From contig JALULG010000223.1 of NCBI GenBank assembly GCA_027040785.1, positions 6,879-17,655 of the forward strand: 10,777 nt of DNA. Direction: 5' to 3'. The stretch is from a bacterium (GTDB lineage Bacteria > Patescibacteriota > Patescibacteriia > JAACEG01). The position numbers and the translations under genes were made by a program. Below are positions 1 through 7,600 of this stretch, in pieces. The notes below the pieces were generated by a model, which saw nothing but the letters and a program-made list of their open reading frames with translations, was not told where the DNA came from and ran no database searches. Numbering within the stretch: the first letter of the stretch is position 1; every line of letters starts with the position of its first letter.

Positions 1-1632
1 ATAGCAATATTTCTTTTTATTGCTAATTTTGCTTTGGCGCAAGTTGATATTCCCAATAATATGGGGAGCACTTTTGGTTTGGCGACCACCGGTTTAAAGG
101 AAATGGCAATTAAGGTCATCCAATATTTGTTGGGGTTTTTGGGTATTTTTGCTATAAGTATGATAATGTATGGCGGTTATTTATGGATGGTTTCCGGTGG
201 TAATCCGAAAAAGATAGAAAAAGCTAAAAAAGTGTTGATTAGCGCCTTAATCGGTTTAGTGATTATTTTAGCATCTTTTGCAATTATTAAATTATTAACT
301 CATTATTTGGGAGGTGGCTCCGAAAGAACAAATCCGACTCCTGAGAACGGCGGTCAAGGAGCTTTAGGTGCCGGTATTATTGAAAGCGTTTATCCGGCGC
401 CGGGTCAAAGAGATGTGGCTCGTAATACAAATATTGCCGTCACTTTTAAAGAAGAAATCGATCCAACCAGTTTTATTGATGATACAAATGGAAATGGAAC
501 TTTTGGAGATTGTGCGGGCGCTGTTTGTGATACGGTTTCCACCGATGCTTCCGGGGTACCAAATGTTATTATTGCTAAAATGGGAGAATTATCAACCGGT
601 CCTTATGTGATGCCGGTGGCTGTTTATACCAATGATAATAAAACTTTTGTCTTTAATCCGGATCCGCTTTTGGGAAATTCTTCAAATAATACTTGGTATT
701 CAGTGAGATTAACAAATAATATTTTAAAGGCCGACGGCACCCCGGCGTTCGGCGCTTTTGCCGGATTTGATTGGTCTTTTGAAATCGGCACCTTTATAGA
801 TACGACCCCGCCTTATATTACCAGGGTTTTTCCGGTTGCCGGCGGAACTTATGCCAAGAATGTGGTAATTCAAATTCAATTTTCAGAAGCTATTGATCCG
901 ACCAGTATTACTAATACCAATATTCTTGTTGATGATTCTACAGCGCCTCCTTCGGTTGCCGGAACTCTATATATTTCAAATCAATATAGAACGGTTGAAT
1001 TTTTGGGGGCACCTTGCGGAATAAATTCCTGTAATGAAACGATTTATTGTTTGCCGGGTAATGAAAATATTCAAGTGACTGTTAAAGCCCCGCCGATTGG
1101 TCCTGAACCTCCTTTGGCGCTTGGTCCGCCTTTTGCGGGAATTGTTGATATGGTGGGAAATTCTTTTGATGGAAACCATAACGGAAAACCCGAAGGTCCC
1201 GGTGTTGATGATTATGTTTGGGCATTTAAAACAAGCAATAACATAGAAATAAGTCCGCCAAGTATTGAGTCTGTTTCTCCCGGAGTTAATGCCGAGGGAG
1301 CGTCTTTAACACCATCAGTGGACGTCACTTTTTCCGAACAAATGATGTATAGCAGTTTACGCACAACAACAATCGGAATTAAAAGTCCGGTGCTTGGTTA
1401 TTGGATAACAGATGATGATATGTCTTTGCCTCCGCCGGTTAAGACAATCGCTCATATCAACCATTTTAAATTTAATGTTAAGACTCAATACCGGCCGGAA
1501 GTTAATTCAAAAGCAAAAGATATGTATCAAAACTGTTTTTATCCAAGCGCCGGTCCCGGTTGTGTCGTCCCACCTCCGGCCGGACAAAATTATTGTTGTG
1601 ATGGCATTTGGAGCGCCGGACCATGTCCTTAA
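1..1632 (+). CDS. Surface protein, VirB2-like pilin module plus three Ig-like domains (5' partial)
   Basis: The reading frame is open from base 1, so the gene starts upstream of the window; 543 residues are visible. The first 13 are the end of a signal peptide (FANFALA-type hydrophobic run, likely cut before Gln14, base 40). Residues about 37-63 and 78-103 are two hydrophobic helices joined by a basic SGGNPKKIEKAKK loop, the pattern of VirB2/T4SS pilin-like proteins common in Patescibacteria (Pfam T4SS_pilin, from memory). By the positive-inside rule the loop is cytoplasmic and both ends are outside. Three Big_5-like Ig domains follow (about bases 382-795, 808-1236, 1255-1540), each opening with an 'I..V.P......' strand and a 'v.F.e.id..s' motif; the second closes with VWAFKT. 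A short Cys/Pro tail (YCCDGIW...CP) ends the protein, with no LPXTG or C-terminal helix. A TTG at base 34 lies inside the signal peptide and is not the start. It is a paralogue of the next gene. Likely a membrane-anchored surface protein; adhesin role inferred. Confidence 0.85.
   Translation: MAIFLFIANFALAQVDIPNNMGSTFGLATTGLKEMAIKVIQYLLGFLGIFAISMIMYGGYLWMVSGGNPKKIEKAKKVLISALIGLVIILASFAIIKLLTHYLGGGSERTNPTPENGGQGALGAGIIESVYPAPGQRDVARNTNIAVTFKEEIDPTSFIDDTNGNGTFGDCAGAVCDTVSTDASGVPNVIIAKMGELSTGPYVMPVAVYTNDNKTFVFNPDPLLGNSSNNTWYSVRLTNNILKADGTPAFGAFAGFDWSFEIGTFIDTTPPYITRVFPVAGGTYAKNVVIQIQFSEAIDPTSITNTNILVDDSTAPPSVAGTLYISNQYRTVEFLGAPCGINSCNETIYCLPGNENIQVTVKAPPIGPEPPLALGPPFAGIVDMVGNSFDGNHNGKPEGPGVDDYVWAFKTSNNIEISPPSIESVSPGVNAEGASLTPSVDVTFSEQMMYSSLRTTTIGIKSPVLGYWITDDDMSLPPPVKTIAHINHFKFNVKTQYRPEVNSKAKDMYQNCFYPSAGPGCVVPPPAGQNYCCDGIWSAGPCP
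40..312 (+). other. VirB2/T4SS pilin-like two-helix module of first gene
   Basis: After the predicted signal peptidase cut, the protein reads AQVDIPNNMGSTFG, then two membrane helices around a basic loop (SGGNPKKIEKAKK). This is the length and arrangement of a mature VirB2-type pilin. By my count 71 of 85 residues match the module of the downstream paralogue. What is unusual is that a large exported region continues after helix 2, where a true pilin would end. Confidence 0.7.
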
Positions 1633-1680
1633 TTTTAATTTATGTTTTTTAGAAAAAATAAAAAATTTTTGTTTCTTTTG
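1626..1680 (+). promoter_or_regulatory. Junction and translation start of giant gene, no Shine-Dalgarno
   Basis: The upstream gene stops with TAA at 1630-1632 and the next ATG is at 1642. An in-frame TAA at 1636-1638 means 1642 is the first possible start in this frame. The 20 bases before it contain no purine-rich GGAGG-like element; they and the first dozen codons are almost all A and T. Initiation probably depends on translational coupling with the upstream gene and on an unstructured AU-rich leader. No promoter-like pair of hexamers is evident in the nine-base gap, so the two genes are presumably one operon. Confidence 0.55.
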
Positions 1681-4600
1681 TTCTCATTATTCTTTTTAGT
1701 ATTTGGAGTAAATATTGTATTGGCTCAAGTTGATATTCCGAATAATATGGGAAGTACTTTTGGTTTGGCAACTACGGGACTGAAAGAAACCGCTATTAAA
1801 ATTATTCAGTATTTATTGGGCTTTTTAGGTATTTTGGCGATCAGTCTTATCCTTTATGGCGGTTTTTTATGGATGACTTCCGGTGGTAATCCTCAGAAAA
1901 TTGAAAAAGCCAAAAAAACTTTAATAGCGGCTCTGATCGGTTTAGCAATTATTTTAACCTCTTTTGTAATCGTTAAATTTGTTGCCAATATGTTTGGTGA
2001 TGGAAGCGGTGGTACTATTGTTGCCGGCACCCCTTGTGATTGTGTGACTGAATTAAATGCTTGCGCGCCATCGGGTTGTTTAAGTTGCCAAAATACGGCA
2101 ACCCCTGGAGTTTGCACTTATCAAGCCGATCCTGCTAGTGCTTGTCCGGGTTGTTCGGCAAGCGCTCATTTTGTAGTAACGGGAATTCAGCCACCGGATA
2201 CCGCTTGTCCGGTAAGCGCCGGAAATACGTCTCCGCGAAATTCAATAATCAGAATATCTTTTAATAAACCGGTTGACAGTCCGATTCCGGCCGGAGCGAT
2301 TACTGTTGAGAGTTCTAATACCCAATGTCCGGCCGGAACTTTTACCGATCTTACTGCTACGGGAACTTTTACGGTTAATGGTAATGTGGTTGAATTTAGG
2401 CCCGCCAGTGGAACTTGTTCGGCAAACTCTTGCGGAGCTGATCATTGTTTTAGTCCTGACAGCACGATTCATGTAGCAGTTAATGTAGGAGCCGGAGGTC
2501 CTCATGTGACTTCCGGAGGAGTGCCTGTTGCTGATAATATACCGGTTGATGAGGATATTAATTTTTTTACCAATAATTTGATTGATTGCCAAAAGCCAAC
2601 TCTCTCGGTTGTTTACGGAAGCCCGCCAAACAGCCAACTTTGTATTAATATTGATAATAATATCAGTGTTTCCACTGCTGATGATTCCGGAGTGGCTAAT
2701 GTTGTTTTTAGTGATAGCAATGGAAATGCGGGATTTACCAATACCGGTCTCTCTAGAACCGTATCTTGTCCCGGTCCGGGATTTTGCGGTAATCCGGCTC
2801 CTTGGAATTTTAGTTTAACCGGAGCTTTAAGTCCCGGTTGGCATCCCTTAAATAGTGATGGTTTTGTGGTCGGAAACTCTTATACTATTGATGTAGTGGC
2901 AGATGATTTGGATTCCAATTCAGTTTCCGATACTCACACTTTTACTTTAAGGGCGAATCATTGTTGTAATGGAACACAAGACTCTGACGAAGAAGGAATG
3001 GACTGTGGTGGAGCTGATTGTGCCGGTTGTATTGGAGCGGCTTGCGGAGATGATATGAATACCGCCTGCACGGGAACGCTTGATTGTCAACCGAACAATG
3101 ATATGTGTTCTTCCGATTATTGCGGATGCACAAATTCATCGACTGATTGCGCTGCCGCTGGCTATAACGCCTCGGTATCTCAATGTTGTATTTGTCAAGG
3201 AACACCGATTATTGATTGTGTTACTCCTAATGATAAAGATGATTGTAGTAATAATCACACACCTGTTGGTACAACCGGAAACCTTTTAACTATTTGGGGA
3301 AGGAATTTTGGAACTTATGTTCCCGGTTCTTCGCGTGTTTTAATAAATGGTAATCCGGCTGATATTGCCGGTACTATTAACGCTGATTGTGTTGATTCGT
3401 GGACAGACACTCAAATAGTGGTGGTTGTTCCGGCCGGTTCTGACGGAGGAGTGATTGAAGTGGTAAATAAAGACGGACAAAGTGATACGACTGATAATAG
3501 TATTGGAACTCCTATTAATAATTTTAATGATAATGGAGTGGTTAGGCCCGGTTTATGCCATTTGGAGAATAACGAAGCGGGATCTTTTTGTTTTGGAAAA
3601 GCTTGCGGAAGTTTTGAAGATGCCGTGATTAGTTCGGGTATAAATATTTTGGCCGGTTCCAGGGCTGAGTTTGGCGGTTCCGGCTCTTTTGTTCCGGCCC
3701 TTAATTCAACTCCGGTTCCAAATTTTACAATGAATTGTCAGGTTCCCAATTTGGATTTGGGAGATGTTGGCTATAGTGTTTTGGGTCCGGGCGGCGAAAG
3801 AAGCAATTATTTGAATTTTACGGTTAAACCGATAAACGGCGGTCCGGTGATTGATTTTATTGATCCAAAATCAGGACCAACCGGAGAATACATAACAATC
3901 AATGGTTCAAATTTTGGAAATTCTATCGGAAAAGTTTATTTTAAAGATCCGACCTCTGTAGATACTTTGGGTGATTTTGGTTTTCCAGCTACTTGTCCGG
4001 CTTCAAAATATTGGACTGATTCTTATATAATTGTAAAAGTGCCATCGGGATTAGGTGTCGGAGCTTATAATGTTCGGATACAAACTTCAGCCGGAGATGA
4101 AAGTAATGAAGTCGGTTTTGATGTTTGCAGTTTGAATAATAGTACCTGTCCTTTACATCCGGGGATTTGTAATATAAATCCCGGAAAAGCACCAGCCGGT
4201 TTTGCCGGCGTGAATATTTATGGAGAAAATTTTGGAAATAGGTCGGGAAATGTTCAATATTATAATGGAATTAACGCCACTGTTTCTTCTTGGAACAATA
4301 CTCAAACCATAACCACTGTTCCCGGAGGGGCGGAAACAGGTCCGGTTGTTTTAACTGATAATTTGAGTAATGATAGTAATGGTTATCCTTTTGAGGTTGG
4401 CACTTGCACAAATGTTGGAGCGGTTGGGGTTGCCGGAGGTTGTCCTGCCGGTGATACTTGTTGCGCGGACGGCACTTGTCGTTCAAGTTGCGCGCCGAAT
4501 TTTTCCACTTATACTTGGAGCTTTACAACCGGTGATTATTTCGTGCGTGAAGAGTGCGATCCGGCCGGTCTTGATCCGGAAATCCCCAGCCCAAGTCCTT

Positions 4601-7600
4601 GGAATAAAAGATCAGGCGGAACAGATGTTTGTTTGAATGCCGCTATCGGAGCCAGTTTTAAAGATGATGTTGATATCACTACTCTTAATCAAACAACAGT
4701 AATTGTTAAAGAGTGTGGTGGTGGAGATATGCCCGGGGGGTGCGGAGCACAAGTTAATCTTCCCGCCACTTGGACGATTCAATATCTTTCACCGGCACCG
4801 GCATTGGCGGTCCATTCTTTCTATCTTTATCCGAACACGGGTTTTTTAAATAATAATACTTGGTATCAAATCACTTTAACGGGAGGAACCGGAGGATTAA
4901 GATTGGCAAGCGGTGAACCATTAATAGATGATTATGTTTGGTATTTTAAAACCGGTGAGTCAGGTAAAAAATGCGAAATAAGATCAGTAAAAGTTTTACC
5001 TAATCCGGCCAAATTGGTGCACAGCGGAGCCACCCAAGATTTTACCGCTATTCTTAAAGGAGATGACCCTTGTATTGTTTTAAATCCAAGTTCGAGTGAT
5101 TGGTTATGGAATAGCACGGATAGAAGTGTGGCGACTATTACTGGTAGCAATAACGTTAACGAAAGAGCCACTGCCGTTAATAACGGTAAAACTTATATTG
5201 AAGCAACGGAAACAAGAACGAACATAAAAGGAAGCGCTTTATTAACGGTTGATTTTCAGGGCTTAAATATCATTAATCATTTTTACGAATGTGATGAAGT
5301 TTGTCCAAACGCTGAGTTGGGCTTGCAATTTAACAAAGAGGTTGATCCAAACACTTTAACAACCGGCGATGTTTTAGCGGGAAACAATATCGGGGTTTAT
5401 CAATGCAGTGATGGAGCTGAATGTCATAATTATGCAGGAAATCTTTTTGCTATTACGGGACCGAGAGCGAATTATTTCTGGAATTTGGTGACCGGAGAAT
5501 CTTTGGCCACTTTTACGCCTGTTTTTGGAACTTTTTCGCCGGGTGAATATTACAGGGTGGTTGTTAGAAAAAGCAATGATGGCATTAAAAGTGTTTTGGG
5601 CGCTCCTTTGGAATCAATAAACGCCAACTTGGCTTATGGTGAAGAATGTGATAATCCGGCAGATCCTTTGTGTGATAATACTACTTGTCTTTGGACCGGC
5701 AATGCTTGCGGAACCGATCATCAGGAATGTGTTAATGACGGCAATTCGGATAATAAAGACGGTTGCAGTGATGATTGTTTACACGAGGGGTCAACAAAAA
5801 ATAATTTTGCAGTAGATTATTGCGGAAATGGTGTGATTGATTCTCGGGAAAATTGCGATTATAATGGAATTTGTGTTGATAATAATGGTCAAGCGATTCC
5901 TAACGGAAATACTTATTATTTTTGTCAAGACAGCGTTACCAATTGTACTTTGGCTCCGATAAATGGAGATCATTGTGAACCAATAGCCGATAGCGGGTGT
6001 TCCAATTGTCTTTTGCAAGGTTCCAGTCATACGGCTATTTGCGGTAACGGTAAAATAGAATTCGGTGAGGCCTGTGATGACGGTAATCAAACAAATGGTG
6101 ATGGTTGTAATAGTCATTGTTTGCGAGAAGGTCGTTCTGCAGAATCTGCTACCGGTTTTACTTGTGGAAATGGTAATCCGGAAAGAAATGCCAACGGGGC
6201 CGGTGAAGATTGTGATGATGGTAATTTAAAGGATGGGGATGGTTGTAGTTCTAATTGTTTGTCCGAAGGTGATTTAACTCCTTCTGTTTGCGGTGATGGC
6301 AAAATCGGATTGGGCGAAGATTGTGATGGCCAATTAGGTTGCGATCCAACTACTTGTCTTTGGAAAGGGTCTCAAGAATTGGCTGTTTGCGGAAATAATA
6401 TTGTGGAAAAAGATGAGCCGGATTATTACTCTTGGGTATTTAAAGTCAGGAATGATACAAATTGTACGGTTAACAGCGTTGATGTTTTGCCAAGCGATGC
6501 CAATATAACAATCAGTGGAACAGTTGATTATCGCTCTATGGGTAGGGGCGCTCCCGACAGTTGTGATCCGCGAGGGCAAAGTTTAAACCCTTGGAGTATT
6601 GACTGGAGGTGGACAAGTGATAATGCAACAATTGCTTCTATAAGTACTACTGATTCTGATTCTGATTCTTATCAAGATCCTTTTCAAACAGCCACCGGAG
6701 TAGCTTATGGAGATACTCAAATAAACGCTCAAGCCGGAGCAGGCGGAGTTAGCGGAAGTGGCGATATTCATGTTGGAGAAACGGCTCCGCCGGGAACGCC
6801 TTGTGTAGATACCGGAAGTACGGGGTGTTGTAATGTTGGAGTTTCTTCTTGCTCAGCAGGTTATACTTGTCTTAGTGATAATACTTTTTGTTTGGCCGAT
6901 ACTCCGCCTACAAATATTCATAATTGTCGTTGTTGTTGCGATCCTTTGGCAAGCGAAGATCCATGTCCGGGTAATTTAACTTGTCATCCGAATATTTATC
7001 CTTGTACTTCCGGGGAAACTCCTCCACATAGGGGGATGTGTTGCGGTTGTGAAAATGACAGTGATTGCGCGCCGGTTACGCCTTCGGGAGATACTTATTA
7101 TTGCGGAAATGATACTTGTTGTTATCCAAGACCGGAAGTTACTTCTACAAATCCGGCAAACGGAGATATTAATGTTTGTCGAAATGCGGTTATCGTGGTG
7201 GAATTTAATCAAAAAATGAATACCGGAATTTTTGATAAAACAGTTTCTTTGTTAAGAACTAATCCAAATCCGGGTAATCCATGTTCCGGAGATTTTGAAG
7301 AGCCAATCGTTAATCCTTCGGGAGCTGATAATTGCGCTGTTAAAGGAAGAGTTTATGCTGATGATACTGATCCTGCACATACTGTTTTAAAATTTTCTCC
7401 AAGAGAACCGTTAGATAGTAGAATCACTTATATGTTTATAATAAACGGAGAATCATCAAATCATCAAGATAATTGCGGTAATAATAAAATTGATCCGGGC
7501 GAGGATTGCGATGATGGTTCAACCGTAAACGGTGACGGTTGCTCTGATCATTGTTTAAACGAAGGTACTGATGCGCCAACTTGCGGTAACGGTGTTATTG

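Noticed and set aside
34..36. TTG as start codon of the first gene
   Set aside because: The frame is open to base 1 and the codons before it encode a hydrophobic signal peptide that matches the paralogue, so TTG is internal.
976..1179. Minus-strand open frame inside the first gene
   Set aside because: Shadow frame opposite a well-supported gene; no recognisable domain or start context. The same applies to other short frames within 1642-8820.
4735..4740. Run of six G as a possible frameshift or slippage site
   Set aside because: The frame continues cleanly through it with sensible domains on both sides, so no frameshift is needed.
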